This document shows positions 6,578-13,825 of a stretch of DNA of 64,000 nt, piece after piece. The stretch covers positions 1-64,000 of the forward strand of contig JAUHXU010000006.1 in NCBI GenBank assembly GCA_030426805.1, given 5' to 3'. The position numbers were made by a program, and so were the translations under genes. The notes under the pieces are model-generated. The model was not told the DNA's origin. It saw nothing but the letters and a program-made list of their open reading frames with translations, and did not search any database. Each line of letters opens with the position of its first letter. The stretch's first letter is position 1. This stretch comes from a bacterium. Lineage in GTDB: Bacteria; Planctomycetota; JAFGQW01.

Positions 6578-7011
6578 ATGACGTTGATGGGCCACTTCAA
6601 GCCCCTCGCTTCTCTGTGTCTCGAGGTGCTGCTCGTCGTCGGCTGCAAGTCTCGACGATCCCCGCGAGTCGAAACGGGAGAGGGCCGCGTGATGACGTCG
6701 CGCTTTGCTGATGAGCCCGGTGTTTCCATCAACGAGCAAAACGTGCCGAAGAGAATCAGGCACCCAGGCACCTTCTTCCTCTTGCTCGGATCTGGGCCAT
6801 CGGGGACGATGTCGAGCGGAGCGAGTACATGGCTCGCGCGTCATTTGCGGAGAAGAAGCGACTCGTGGATGCGGTTCGTCCACATTTCGAGGCTCTGGCT
6901 AAGTGGAGCAAAGCGGAGCACCACAAGACCCCAGTGCCGGACGAAGTTGTGCTACTCGACATGCTCGCTTTATCGGCGGCAGAAGCGCGTCTCGAGGGGT
7001 GTCCGAGGTGA
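6578..7011 (+). pseudogene. Lipoprotein-like conserved gene split by an 8-base duplication
   Basis: The frame from ATG 6578 has a hydrophobic lead with a lipobox-like VVGCKS and reads to NVPKRIRH. The DNA there holds AGGCACCC (6758-6765) directly followed by AGGCACCT (6766-6773). Removing one copy joins that frame to the second one, giving RIRHLLPLARIWAIGDDVER and on to EARLEGCPR at 7011. I recall a bacterial family with the pattern LxPLAxxWGIGDDVxR, so the joined product is probably the ancestral one. As it stands the first frame reads on into attC 13 and the C-terminal part can only be made from the ATG at 6829. Confidence 0.7.
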
Positions 7012-7022
7012 CTCGAAGGGGC

Positions 7023-7085
7023 CGTCAACCCGCGCTTGGAGACGGACGGGACTTTGCTCCGCCGCTGAACCGCATGCCGTTCGAA
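7023..7085 (+). repeat. attC site 13 (degenerate cores)
   Basis: CGTCAAC (7023-7029) and GTTCGAA (7079-7085). The inner arms and tip are still clear. Confidence 0.8.
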
Positions 7086-7095
7086 GGGCAACGGA

Positions 7096-7437
7096 GTGAC
7101 GTACGTTCGACCGGACCGCGATCCCGATCTTGAGGCCGACGTGACGGCCTTTCCGGCGGATCAAGGTGGGCGCCGTCACCCGTTCCTTTCGGGGTACAGG
7201 CCCAACCATGACTTTGGCCTGCGGGGCGAGTTGAATGACGCGACGCACTGGTACCCCAATTCGGGCGACTTGCAACCCGGGTCGACAGGGCCCGCGCAGT
7301 TCTGGTTGTTGGCACCCGAGCGTCAGGTCGGACGGCTCTTCGTCGGGATGCAGTTCAAAGTTCAGGAAGGGGCTCGCGTGGTGGGACTTGGCGTAATCAC
7401 GAGTGTTGTCAATCCCGAGCTGGAGCGGGCCGTCTAA
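7096..7437 (+). CDS. EF-Tu domain 3-like beta-barrel protein
   Basis: 113 residues, GTG start behind CAACGGA. DVTAFPADQGGRRHPFLSGYRP, a PGS turn and VGMQFKVQEGARVVGLGVIT mirror the C-terminal domain of elongation factor Tu (FxxGYRPQFYxR..., PGD..., FAIREGGRTVGAGVVT), but no GTPase domain is present. Stand-alone copies of this domain are known as hypothetical proteins. Possible roles, such as mimicry of EF-Tu or sequestering an EF-Tu-binding toxin, are speculation. The stop lies in the next attC core. Confidence 0.65.
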   Translation: MTYVRPDRDPDLEADVTAFPADQGGRRHPFLSGYRPNHDFGLRGELNDATHWYPNSGDLQPGSTGPAQFWLLAPERQVGRLFVGMQFKVQEGARVVGLGVITSVVNPELERAV

Positions 7438-7494
7438 CCCGCCGTTGGGGATGGACGGGGCTTCGGCCGGCCGCGCAGCCGCAATCCGTTGGGC
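7432..7494 (+). repeat. attC site 14
   Basis: Cores GTCTAAC (7432-7438) and GTTGGGC (7488-7494). It is the last site of normal length and cores before erosion sets in. Confidence 0.9.
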
Positions 7495-7500
7495 GGGCAG

Positions 7501-8082
7501 ATGCATCGCCACTGGGAGTCCCAGCCAGTGAAGTACAGGAACGTGACAGTGACCCGAGGTTGGCCCGTCAAGACGATCTTGATCGCCGTTTGGGCGTTGG
7601 GGCTCGCCACTCAGACCTTCTTCTCGTGGGATCTCGGGAGCCACAGCCTCACGGTTGCGATTCTCCTTTTTGTGGTGCCCTGCGCAGCATGGCTCGCGTT
7701 CGGCGGGTGTCTTCCGCGAGCGACCTGGGCGAGTCGCGTAGCCCTGTGCGCCGTAGTTGTCCTCTATGCGGTAGCTTCACTTTGGCTGCCGCTCGGTGCG
7801 CACTCGTACGTGTGGCGACACGAAGCGCACTTGCTGGTCCAGGCGGAAAGAAGTCTCCGCGGCGAGGCTGTCACGTCTTCTCTCGGTTTCGAAGTCAGAA
7901 TCGATCAGGAAGCTGGCCGTGTATATTGGCCGCGGTCCGCATCTGCACTCCGCTCAGTCGGCCTGGTCTACGATCCAGCACGCCGCATCGGCGCCGCCCA
8001 GCCGAACAGTTCGTTGTTCGGCGAAGCAGTCGTCGCAGTTCAGCATCTGCGCGGCCCCTGGTATCTTCTGTGGCTCACATGA
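7501..8082 (+). CDS. Membrane protein with C-terminal VYDPxR / GPWY domain
   Basis: 193 residues. About three membrane helices (residues 23-42, 47-64, 74-92) precede a soluble domain: SYVWRHEAHLLVQAERSLRG, VGLVYDPARR and VQHLRGPWYLLW. The protein at 19217 repeats the order SFVWRRMDEF, VVYDPSR, RHLWGPWY, so the two are paralogues. ATG 7501 is preferred over TTG 7489, which lies in attC 14. Unknown function. Confidence 0.78.
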   Translation: MHRHWESQPVKYRNVTVTRGWPVKTILIAVWALGLATQTFFSWDLGSHSLTVAILLFVVPCAAWLAFGGCLPRATWASRVALCAVVVLYAVASLWLPLGAHSYVWRHEAHLLVQAERSLRGEAVTSSLGFEVRIDQEAGRVYWPRSASALRSVGLVYDPARRIGAAQPNSSLFGEAVVAVQHLRGPWYLLWLT

Positions 8083-8408
8083 ACCGGCCGCTTCGCCCGA
8101 AGACACGCATGGCTCCAGATAGCGTCGAGGGCGTGACGTGTGAGCAGCAGCCGCTGACCCGGGCGGAGACGTTCGCCATCGCAGCAAGTCTGGTCTTCTC
8201 CGCCTACGGCATCGTGGTCCTGGTCGTGGGCTTGGGGGGAGCTCAGTCGGACGTGATCGCGCGCAAGGGGGGCGCGACCGTGGTTGGGTTGGGCTGGGCG
8301 GTCGCGGTCCTCGTGGCTGTCTTCCTGAGCACGCGCCGCCGCTTCTTGTGGGCACTGTCCATCGTGTTCGCGGCGCTACTCGGCACGTGGCTCGCAGAGA
8401 TAGTCTGA
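8079..8408 (+). CDS. Small membrane protein
   Basis: 109 residues, three hydrophobic segments (about 32-53, 63-82, 87-107). The ATG overlaps the stop of the previous gene (ATGA); a second ATG at 8109 is possible. The short gap holds only a vague attC trace (GGCCGCTTCGCCCG), so two cassettes may have fused here. Unrecognised. Confidence 0.6.
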   Translation: MNRPLRPKTRMAPDSVEGVTCEQQPLTRAETFAIAASLVFSAYGIVVLVVGLGGAQSDVIARKGGATVVGLGWAVAVLVAVFLSTRRRFLWALSIVFAALLGTWLAEIV

Positions 8409-8413
8409 GAGTT

Positions 8414-8512
8414 GTGTTACGGTGTTCCCAAGATGCCGCTTCCGAGGTTGACGATGAGTACCTCGAGTTCGTCGAGACGAAGGAGCATCTCGTGGAGATT
8501 GCGGCAATCTGA
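8414..8512 (+). CDS. Possible 32-residue cassette protein
   Basis: GTG start; contains DDEYLEFVETKEHLVEIAAI. The TGA lies in the left core of an attC remnant (ATCTGAC), as for genuine cassette genes. It could be the tail of a longer lost gene. Confidence 0.35.
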   Translation: MLRCSQDAASEVDDEYLEFVETKEHLVEIAAI

Positions 8513-8567
8513 CGCGAGAGTGCGGAGGGACCGAGCTTCGCCCGCCCGCTCAGCCGATTCGTGAGGA
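8507..8567 (+). repeat. attC remnant
   Basis: ATCTGAC (8507-8513) and GTGAGGA (8561-8567) flank a 61-bp stretch with the tip CGAGCTTCGCCCG and the arm CCGCTCAGCCG. Cores are damaged. Confidence 0.65.
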
Positions 8568-8839
8568 TGGACAACGTGGATGGCGTAGACATCGACGGCC
8601 GTTTCGTCGTGCTGCTGCGTGGTCACATTCTGCAGCGCGATGTGATTTGCTACGGCTGGGCGTCGTTCGATGGCGAGTCGGTGACGATTGGACGCGAAGG
8701 GGATCTGCCCGACCTTGCGCTATCGTGGGAGTTGGTCGAGAGTGCGATGCCTGTGACAGGCCGGTTCGTGAAGTGGTTTCCCGGCGCGCAGCTCTACATC
8801 GAGTGCGAACAGGACCCGCCGCCGGTAGACTACGGGTAG
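8567..8839 (+). CDS. Hypothetical protein (cassette)
   Basis: 90 residues, soluble, unrecognised; acidic, ending in DPPPVDYG. ATG 8567 chosen; a GTG two codons upstream coincides with the attC remnant core. Confidence 0.6.
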   Translation: MDNVDGVDIDGRFVVLLRGHILQRDVICYGWASFDGESVTIGREGDLPDLALSWELVESAMPVTGRFVKWFPGAQLYIECEQDPPPVDYG

Positions 8840-8905
8840 GGGACGGATTGTCGCGCCTTTCTCGCCGCGTATCGCTCGTCGGCCGGTAGTGGGAGCCTGT
8901 GCCAG

Positions 8906-9193
8906 ATGTCAAAGAGCCGCTCTGCAATTGAGTCGGCGTTGCGCGCCGGCTGGTGGGCGTGGTTCTTCGCTACGTTGAGTTTCCCGTTGTTGCCTCTCAG
9001 CACGGTCGCGTTCTTTGTTGTGGCGACGCTGACGGCGGTGTTCGCCTCTCGTGTCGTGTGGATAGCATTGCCCCTCGCGATCGTGTCGTCGCTCGATCGA
9101 CGGCTGGTCGCACTCAACACAGTATTGTTCTTTGGCGTCGCCCCCGTCGCGTTGGAGTGCTGCCTCTGCTGGATCTTCGTTCCCTGCGGGTAG
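8906..9193 (+). CDS. Small membrane protein
   Basis: 95 residues, almost entirely hydrophobic after a basic lead (MSKSRSAIESALRAGWW); three to four helices. Unrecognised. Confidence 0.6.
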   Translation: MSKSRSAIESALRAGWWAWFFATLSFPLLPLSTVAFFVVATLTAVFASRVVWIALPLAIVSSLDRRLVALNTVLFFGVAPVALECCLCWIFVPCG

Positions 9194-9305
9194 CGGCGAC
9201 GCCGCGAGGCGCCATGATAGGATCTCGGCCCGGGGGACGTCGCTCGACACAACCGTTGCAGCGTCGAGCCGCGCGGCCGTTCGGTGGCGGTTCGGAGCGT
9301 ACGAG

Positions 9306-9329
9306 AGGCTCAGCCGCATTCCGTCAGAC
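9306..9329 (+). repeat. attC remnant, right half
   Basis: AGGCTCAGCCGCATTCC followed by GTCAGAC keeps the right arm and a mutated right core; the left half is not recognisable. Confidence 0.5.
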
Positions 9330-9345
9330 GTGCTTGGAGTGACGC

Positions 9346-9594
9346 GTGACGATCCGGATCAGAGCTGACTTCAACGGTCTGTTCGGCGACCTGTTGTGTC
9401 TGTCGCATTCGCATCACGGAGTGACTGAGAGCGGCGAGTATCACGAGTTCGTCGAGGGCGACATCGTCCTGGCGTTCGAGCCGGACACGGACGACGACGG
9501 CAGTCCGGCGTACTTGGTGGCGAGTGGGAGAGTCGTGCGCTCGCCGTCGGAGCTCTGCAATAACGGCTCGGTTTGGAGCCTGGCGATCGACTAG
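9346..9594 (+). CDS. Conserved hypothetical protein, probably shortened by a late TAG
   Basis: 82 residues from GTG 9346: IRIRADFNGLFGDLLCLSHS, FVEGDIVLAFEPDTDDDG, YLVASGRV, SVWSLAID. I recall this family ending in a segment like GVRHxSDL. Here TAG (9592-9594) follows AID, but the same frame continues EGVRHVASLADA to a second TAG at 9631-9633, which suggests a recent nonsense change. The remaining protein may still fold. Function unknown. Confidence 0.75.
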   Translation: MTIRIRADFNGLFGDLLCLSHSHHGVTESGEYHEFVEGDIVLAFEPDTDDDGSPAYLVASGRVVRSPSELCNNGSVWSLAID

Positions 9595-9815
9595 GAAGGC
9601 GTGCGCCACGTCGCGTCGCTCGCCGACGCCTAGCTCTCGCCGAAGCCGGAGCAGGTCGTCCTCGCGTGCTCTGGTCCAGACGACGTGGTCGCGCTCGCTT
9701 GGTCGTTGCCCCACAATCCATCGAACCAGCGTGGCGGATGAGGCGTTGCGGTCGTCACGTGACGCGTTTGCGCGAGCCACGCACCAGGTCGGCTTTACCG
9801 CCCGGCCGTCCGCCG

Positions 9816-10283
9816 ATGAACGATATCGTGTTAGATTACTTGTCGACCATGGTAGAGACCGCAAGGGAACTGCTCGTTGCGCAGTCGGTTGGCGCAGTCC
9901 CCCGAGCCGCACTCGTGGAGTGGGCGGATGCTCAGATTGCGGCCGCGGACAAGCCACCGTATTTCCTGATCGCCATGTCGATGGGCGAGCCTCCTGAGGA
10001 CGAGGACCGGCTGGACTTCCACAAGAATCCGATTGACGACAACGATTGCTCACGCGTCGTTGCAAGGGTGACCGACCTGGCGCTGGGTGGCGAAGAGGAC
10101 CTCCGCACCCTGAGCAAGATCTGCCTGCGGCTTGGACAGAAGGTGCAGGACGGCGCCTTGGTCGGCTCACTCTTGTGGCTCTCCGATGAGATCGATCTGT
10201 GTCTCGGTGGATACAAGGATCTGCAAACCTCAATGCCCGAGATTCGACGCGAACTGAAGCATTGCGTTGAGTATGCTGCCTGA
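9816..10283 (+). CDS. Conserved hypothetical helical protein
   Basis: 155 residues, mostly alpha-helical by composition, no signal. Start chosen at MNDIVLDYL; longer frames exist upstream but lack family-like character. The stop overlaps the next gene by 11 bases. Unrecognised. Confidence 0.65.
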   Translation: MNDIVLDYLSTMVETARELLVAQSVGAVPRAALVEWADAQIAAADKPPYFLIAMSMGEPPEDEDRLDFHKNPIDDNDCSRVVARVTDLALGGEEDLRTLSKICLRLGQKVQDGALVGSLLWLSDEIDLCLGGYKDLQTSMPEIRRELKHCVEYAA

Positions 10284-10902
10284 TCCGCGTGTGGCAACGG
10301 CGACGCTCCGCAGCGCAGCGTACGGATTCGTCGCGGCAGCCTTGCCCGGAGTCCTTGTCGTCGTTTGCGAGGCTCGGGGTCTTGGATCGTGGGGCTACTG
10401 GTTGTTCTTGGTCACGTTTCTCGTCGCTCTGCTGGGCGTGGCCTCGGCGCTTGAGTTGGCGAGCGAGAAGCGCCGCGCGAGGGCGCTTCGGACGCTGTGC
10501 TTCTGCGTAGCGTTCGCTGCGGTCGCGTACGGGGCTTTGCGCCTGAGTAGGGGCGCTCGGAGGGCGGCGTTTCTTCGCTTGGCCGAGCGATCGGAACCGC
10601 TCGTCGCTGCGATCAAGCGCCACGAAGCGACTCACGGATCGCCACCCAAGAGCCTCGCCGAACTCGTTCCTTCTCTGCTCGATCGGGTCCCGGAGACGGG
10701 GATGCCGGCTCATCCCAAGTACGAGTACGGATGCTGGGAGACGGACTCGCCTCGAGACGCAGCGTGGGAACTCAGGGTGCACTGTGGCACCGGCCCGTTG
10801 AACTGGGACAGCTTCTTCTACTGGCCAACGGAGCAGTACCCTCGTCACATCTATGGCGGATCCGTCGAGCGAATCGGGAACTGGGCCTACGTCCACGAGT
10901 AG
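10273..10902 (+). CDS. Membrane protein with pseudopilin-like soluble tail
   Basis: 209 residues. Membrane helices at about 14-34, 38-58 and 68-84 are followed by LVAAIKRHEATHGSPPKSLAEL and a C-terminal GGSVERIGNWAYVHE. The LxxAIxxxxxxHGxPPxSLxEL pattern occurs in many uncharacterised proteins and resembles the early part of type II secretion pseudopilins, but no prepilin cleavage site is present. Function unknown. Confidence 0.65.
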   Translation: MLPDPRVATATLRSAAYGFVAAALPGVLVVVCEARGLGSWGYWLFLVTFLVALLGVASALELASEKRRARALRTLCFCVAFAAVAYGALRLSRGARRAAFLRLAERSEPLVAAIKRHEATHGSPPKSLAELVPSLLDRVPETGMPAHPKYEYGCWETDSPRDAAWELRVHCGTGPLNWDSFFYWPTEQYPRHIYGGSVERIGNWAYVHE

Positions 10903-10956
10903 TACAACACGGACCGGCGCGTCGCCGCGTCACCGCGACCCTTCGAGCGAACAGAA

Positions 10957-11550
10957 ATGAACGACCACCAAGATCCTGTTGATGTCGTTTCCGGCTCTAC
11001 GGGCCTTCCGATTCTCGGTCAGTTCTCCGATGGCGGCTTTGTCGACTGCGTCTTCAGGATCCAGGACCATGAGTGTGTGGCCGGCAGGCATCGCATTCAC
11101 TTAGCGGCCGAGCAGGAGGGAAGGGAGGTGGGGTTTGATGCCGTGGTGTTGGACGGAATACGGGGCGGCTTCGATTCCAACATGGAACTCGTTCCCGACC
11201 GCGTGTACCGAGGAGGCGTTCAGTTCGCTCGCTCAGGCATCGAAAGCGATCGTCTCGTGGCCGCATTGGAGGCCCTCTGCGGCCTCCGGGTCACCGGCAA
11301 TCGCATGGTCGAAGCGGCGAGTTTCACCGCGATTGCTCTACACGACGTCACCGTGGACTTGCGCTCGGGTCCGACCACGATCAAGCTGTTCGGGCATGAT
11401 GGCGAGTCAGACAGCGAACGGGATTATTTCGAGGCGTTCTTCCGTCTTGATCTGAAGAATGGCTGGGCGTTGTGGAACGAGAAGGACCCCGAATACCGAG
11501 AGGCCCTCGTTCGTGGGATATCAGCTGCGTCGTCAGACTCGATGACATGA
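10957..11550 (+). CDS. Hypothetical protein
   Basis: 197 residues, acidic, soluble. ATG follows GAACAGAA. Contains IQDHECVAGRHRIHL and a C-terminal FFRLDLKNGWALWNEKDPEY. I do not recognise a family. Confidence 0.65.
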   Translation: MNDHQDPVDVVSGSTGLPILGQFSDGGFVDCVFRIQDHECVAGRHRIHLAAEQEGREVGFDAVVLDGIRGGFDSNMELVPDRVYRGGVQFARSGIESDRLVAALEALCGLRVTGNRMVEAASFTAIALHDVTVDLRSGPTTIKLFGHDGESDSERDYFEAFFRLDLKNGWALWNEKDPEYREALVRGISAASSDSMT

Positions 11551-11631
11551 GCCCGCGCGAATGCGCTGCTTCGTTACGCTTGGGGCAGCGTGCGCTCGTG
11601 CGGACTTCGGAGGTTGGACGGAGTAGGCGTG

Positions 11632-11913
11632 ATGGAGATCCGAAGGCCAACCTGGACGCTTCAGCAGCTCTGCCCTGAGTGCGAGCAAGGCGATGCGCTG
11701 ATGCTCTGCGCCTGTCCGAAGTGCGCGAGGCTCGTCGCCATTTGCTGCGAGGAGGGCAGCGTGTTTCTCGATATCCACGACATCGGCGAAGTTGCCGAGT
11801 CGTCCGAGGAGGCTGACTGTCCGTCCTGCGGCAGCTTGAAGCTCTCCAGCTTCGTCCCCGCGACAGACGTGCAGATTCGACAAGCGGGCTTGCGGCCGGG
11901 TGAGTACCGGTAG
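11632..11913 (+). CDS. Zinc-ribbon protein
   Basis: 93 residues with cysteine pairs CPEC (about 13-16), CACPKC (26-31) and CPSC (65-68), enough for one or two zinc ribbons. ATG 11632 chosen; the GTG at 11590 would read through an attC trace (GTTGGAC at 11613-11619). Role unknown; such proteins may bind nucleic acid or protein partners. Confidence 0.68.
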   Translation: MEIRRPTWTLQQLCPECEQGDALMLCACPKCARLVAICCEEGSVFLDIHDIGEVAESSEEADCPSCGSLKLSSFVPATDVQIRQAGLRPGEYR

Positions 11914-11916
11914 CCC

Positions 11917-11949
11917 GTCTGATTGCCGTTGAGTCGCATTCCGTTGGAT
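11917..11949 (+). repeat. attC remnant lacking its centre
   Basis: GTCTGAT (11917-11923) and GTTGGAT (11943-11949) are only 19 bases apart; the arm GTTGAGTCGCATTCC survives but the hairpin tip is gone. Confidence 0.55.
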
Positions 11950-11959
11950 GCACGGAGTC

Positions 11960-12433
11960 ATGAGCAAGAAAGTGACGCCTGCCGATCTCGGAAAGCCACA
12001 TCTGAGCATTGCTGGCTTTCAACTGTGGGTGCACGGGCGCGAGTTTCCGGAGTCCGAGGACTACGACGATGGCAATTGGCTCCGCGCTACGGCTCACTGT
12101 GGCGCGTCGGGCGCGAGTGTGTGGGCCCAGGGTGCGATTTTGATGGTGACCGATGTCTTGCGCTTCGGCGACGCTTGTCTCGCGGTACACCGCGACGAGG
12201 CCAAGTCGGCTGTCTTGGATCCTCTCGAACCCGAGCTGCGACTCGCTCTCGAGACGTCCGACGAGTTGGGGCACATCGCCGCACGAGTGGAGATCACGCC
12301 AGATCACATTGCACAAGCGCACCGGTTCTCGTTTGTGATCGACCAGAGCCACCTGCCGGGTATCGCGCGGCAGTGCTCGGCGATCGTGGAGGAGTTCCCG
12401 GTCCGAGGGAGTCGAGATCGAAGAGGCGTCTGA
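11960..12433 (+). CDS. WapI-family-like immunity protein
   Basis: 157 residues. HLSIAGFQLWVHGREFP, DYDDGNWLRATAHC, ELRLALETSDELGHIAARVEI and a C-terminal FVIDQSHLPGIARQC fit proteins annotated as WapI-family immunity, whose signature is DYxDxNWL. Those protect against contact-delivered toxins. No toxin gene is adjacent. ATG 11960 chosen over 11948, which lies at the attC remnant. Stop TGA is in a left-core-like GTCTGAC. Confidence 0.62.
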   Translation: MSKKVTPADLGKPHLSIAGFQLWVHGREFPESEDYDDGNWLRATAHCGASGASVWAQGAILMVTDVLRFGDACLAVHRDEAKSAVLDPLEPELRLALETSDELGHIAARVEITPDHIAQAHRFSFVIDQSHLPGIARQCSAIVEEFPVRGSRDRRGV

Positions 12434-12455
12434 CCCGCGGTGAAGACGGGCGGGT
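12428..12455 (+). repeat. attC remnant, left half
   Basis: GTCTGAC then CCGCGGTGAAGACGGGCGGG reproduces the left half of the upstream attC sites; the right half is lost and the next small gene starts inside it. Confidence 0.55.
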
Positions 12456-12586
12456 ATGAGCGAGGATTGGCTGAAGAGATAGGCTTGAGCGCCTTGCACG
12501 TGATCTACCTGTCGTGCGACGATGACGCTGGCATCGCAGATCGTGCGTATGAGCGAATCGCGGAGCGTTGGCGGGAGGCTCCCTAA
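12440..12586 (+). CDS. Small cassette protein, 48 residues
   Basis: GTG start inside the attC remnant; reads KTGGYERGLAEEIGLSALH and ends DRAYERIAERWREAP. The TAA lies in the next left core (CCCTAAC), as in intact cassettes. It looks like a small helical protein or a shortened one. Unrecognised. Confidence 0.45.
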   Translation: MKTGGYERGLAEEIGLSALHVIYLSCDDDAGIADRAYERIAERWREAP

Positions 12587-12614
12587 CCTTTCGACGAGCC
12601 GCAATCCGTTTGGT
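12581..12614 (+). repeat. attC remnant lacking its centre
   Basis: CCCTAAC (12581-12587) and GTTTGGT (12608-12614) with only CGACGAGCCGCAATCC between. Confidence 0.55.
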
Positions 12615-12628
12615 TGGCAGGAGCTTCT

Positions 12629-13060
12629 TTGATCAACGGCATCGAGATCGAGTTCCTGTGGTTCGACGATGACATCGACGAGGTCCGCATTCGCGGCGCA
12701 AACGGTCGGTTCAGTGGCGAGGCCAGCGTGTACCTGGGAAAGGGGCAGCTCGCGGAGATCGCCGCTCTGTTTCGCGGGTTTCCGTCCGACAGTTCCGACA
12801 CGCGCGCACTCGAGGTCGGCACGTTCGATCCGTCTTGCGCCGGCGGCGGCGCACGGCTCCGGCTTCGATGCGCGAGTCCCGCAGGTGCCGCGATCGTCGA
12901 CCTGGTCCTACGTGCTGACGAGAGCGTCGCAGGACGCACCCAGTCATCGGACTTCTCGGTGCCGGTGGAAGCCGCGGCCATTGATGGGTTCGTGACGTCG
13001 CTCGATAGGATGCACGGCCAGGTCGGTGCGCGAGCGACGCTGGCCCGAACGCATGGCTGA
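12629..13060 (+). CDS. Conserved hypothetical protein
   Basis: 143 residues, TTG start six bases after AGGAG (12619-12623). IEIEFLWFDDDIDEVRIRG, NGRFSGEASVYLG and VEAAAIDGFVTSL match an uncharacterised family I have seen in many bacteria. Beta-rich and acidic. The stop overlaps the next small frame. Confidence 0.72.
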   Translation: MINGIEIEFLWFDDDIDEVRIRGANGRFSGEASVYLGKGQLAEIAALFRGFPSDSSDTRALEVGTFDPSCAGGGARLRLRCASPAGAAIVDLVLRADESVAGRTQSSDFSVPVEAAAIDGFVTSLDRMHGQVGARATLARTHG

Positions 13061-13154
13061 AGTCACCGTTTCGTTCGGATCTCCAGAGCACGGGTGGCTC
13101 CCCGTAGAAGTCGGCACCGCGGACTGGAAGTGTTTGCACCAGCGGGCGGTCTAA
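13053..13154 (+). CDS. Truncated N-terminus of a conserved small protein
   Basis: 33 residues beginning AEVTVSFGSPEHGWLPVEV, a start I know from uncharacterised proteins of about 90 residues, then an unrelated tail to TAA in an attC core (GTCTAAC). Probably a truncated gene. Confidence 0.4.
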   Translation: MAEVTVSFGSPEHGWLPVEVGTADWKCLHQRAV

Positions 13155-13206
13155 CCTACGGTCGGGAGCGGGGAGGATCGCGGGCCGCTGCTCGGCCCAG
13201 TTGATG
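13149..13206 (+). repeat. attC remnant
   Basis: GTCTAAC (13149-13155) is intact; the right core has become GTTGATG (13200-13206). The centre GCGGGCCGCTGCTCGGCCC still folds. Confidence 0.6.
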
Positions 13207-13228
13207 AGTCGGACAAGGATCAGGTCGG

Positions 13229-13822
13229 ATGATCAAGCTGCCAGTCGATCGAGATGACGACGAGCACTTTGTTTCCGCCGTCGAAGCGGTGATCAGCGGT
13301 GTGGTTGAAACTCACCGAATACACGACGTGATCGCCGTCAAGGTGGACAACTGGTTCGGATCGAAGTGGCTTGGTTTCTCGCACAAGACCTTGGGTGCAC
13401 TGGGTGTGCATCGTCGCGAGGATCTTCCGGTTCCGCCGTTCGTTCCTTCCCGCGTCGTTTCTGAGAGCCGCTTCGTGCGCGACAGCGACACGGCGTCCTT
13501 CGATGCGGCCGCGCTCGACCAGTCCGTGCACGTTCCTCAGAGCAGCCCCGAGAACAAGTCCCGTCGCCTGAGTCTCGTGTTTCCGAACACGGCGCTCTTC
13601 TGGTGGTGCGGTCGTAGTGCACCGAACGCGCGCGGCGCGCTCATGTGCTACCTTCCGACTCAAGGTGGGCACACCGGTTGGTACGCTGGCTACCGTCGAG
13701 AAGGCGGCTGGAGTGAGTCTGACAGCGTGCTCGTGACGGAGGCCGAGCTTTCTCGGTTCGTCGGACGCGCCCGGAGCGGAACCCTGCCCATCCGTGGGAG
13801 TGTGGACACAGGAAGTGCATGA
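13229..13822 (+). CDS. Hypothetical protein, paralogue of the gene at base 1
   Basis: 197 residues, soluble. KVDNWFGSKWLGFSHKTLG in the first third and GGWSESDSVLVTEAELSRF near the end; the latter recurs in the partial cassette gene at 1-72. ATG follows GGTCGG. Family and function unknown. Two copies 13 kb apart within the array argue that this region shares its origin with the intact cassettes. Confidence 0.75.
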   Translation: MIKLPVDRDDDEHFVSAVEAVISGVVETHRIHDVIAVKVDNWFGSKWLGFSHKTLGALGVHRREDLPVPPFVPSRVVSESRFVRDSDTASFDAAALDQSVHVPQSSPENKSRRLSLVFPNTALFWWCGRSAPNARGALMCYLPTQGGHTGWYAGYRREGGWSESDSVLVTEAELSRFVGRARSGTLPIRGSVDTGSA

Positions 13823-13825
13823 GTC

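Larger units (their letters stand above)
1..7494 (+). mobile_element. Integron gene-cassette array, well-preserved part
   Basis: Fourteen attC sites separate small + strand genes, one gene or toxin-antitoxin pair per cassette. Cores (RYYYAAC and GTTRRRY) and the hairpin arms are recognisable in all fourteen, and most sites are 63 bp. Gene stop codons often lie in the left core (TAA of CCTAAC). Gene-then-attC orientation is uniform, so the attI/intI end should be left of base 1. No integrase gene is present, so from this window alone it could be a sedentary integron or a CALIN (attC cluster lacking an integrase). Confidence 0.93.

Noticed and set aside
1..7494. Regular 63-bp repeats considered as CRISPR or REP elements
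   Set aside because: Spacing equals whole genes, there are no spacers of constant length, and the paired cores with an unpaired base are specific to attC.
9310..10896. Long minus-strand open frame (528 codons) opposite several cassette genes
   Set aside because: Arg/Ser/Pro-rich translation without conserved motifs; it crosses an attC remnant and lies opposite genes with recognisable families. GC-rich antisense frames are often open.
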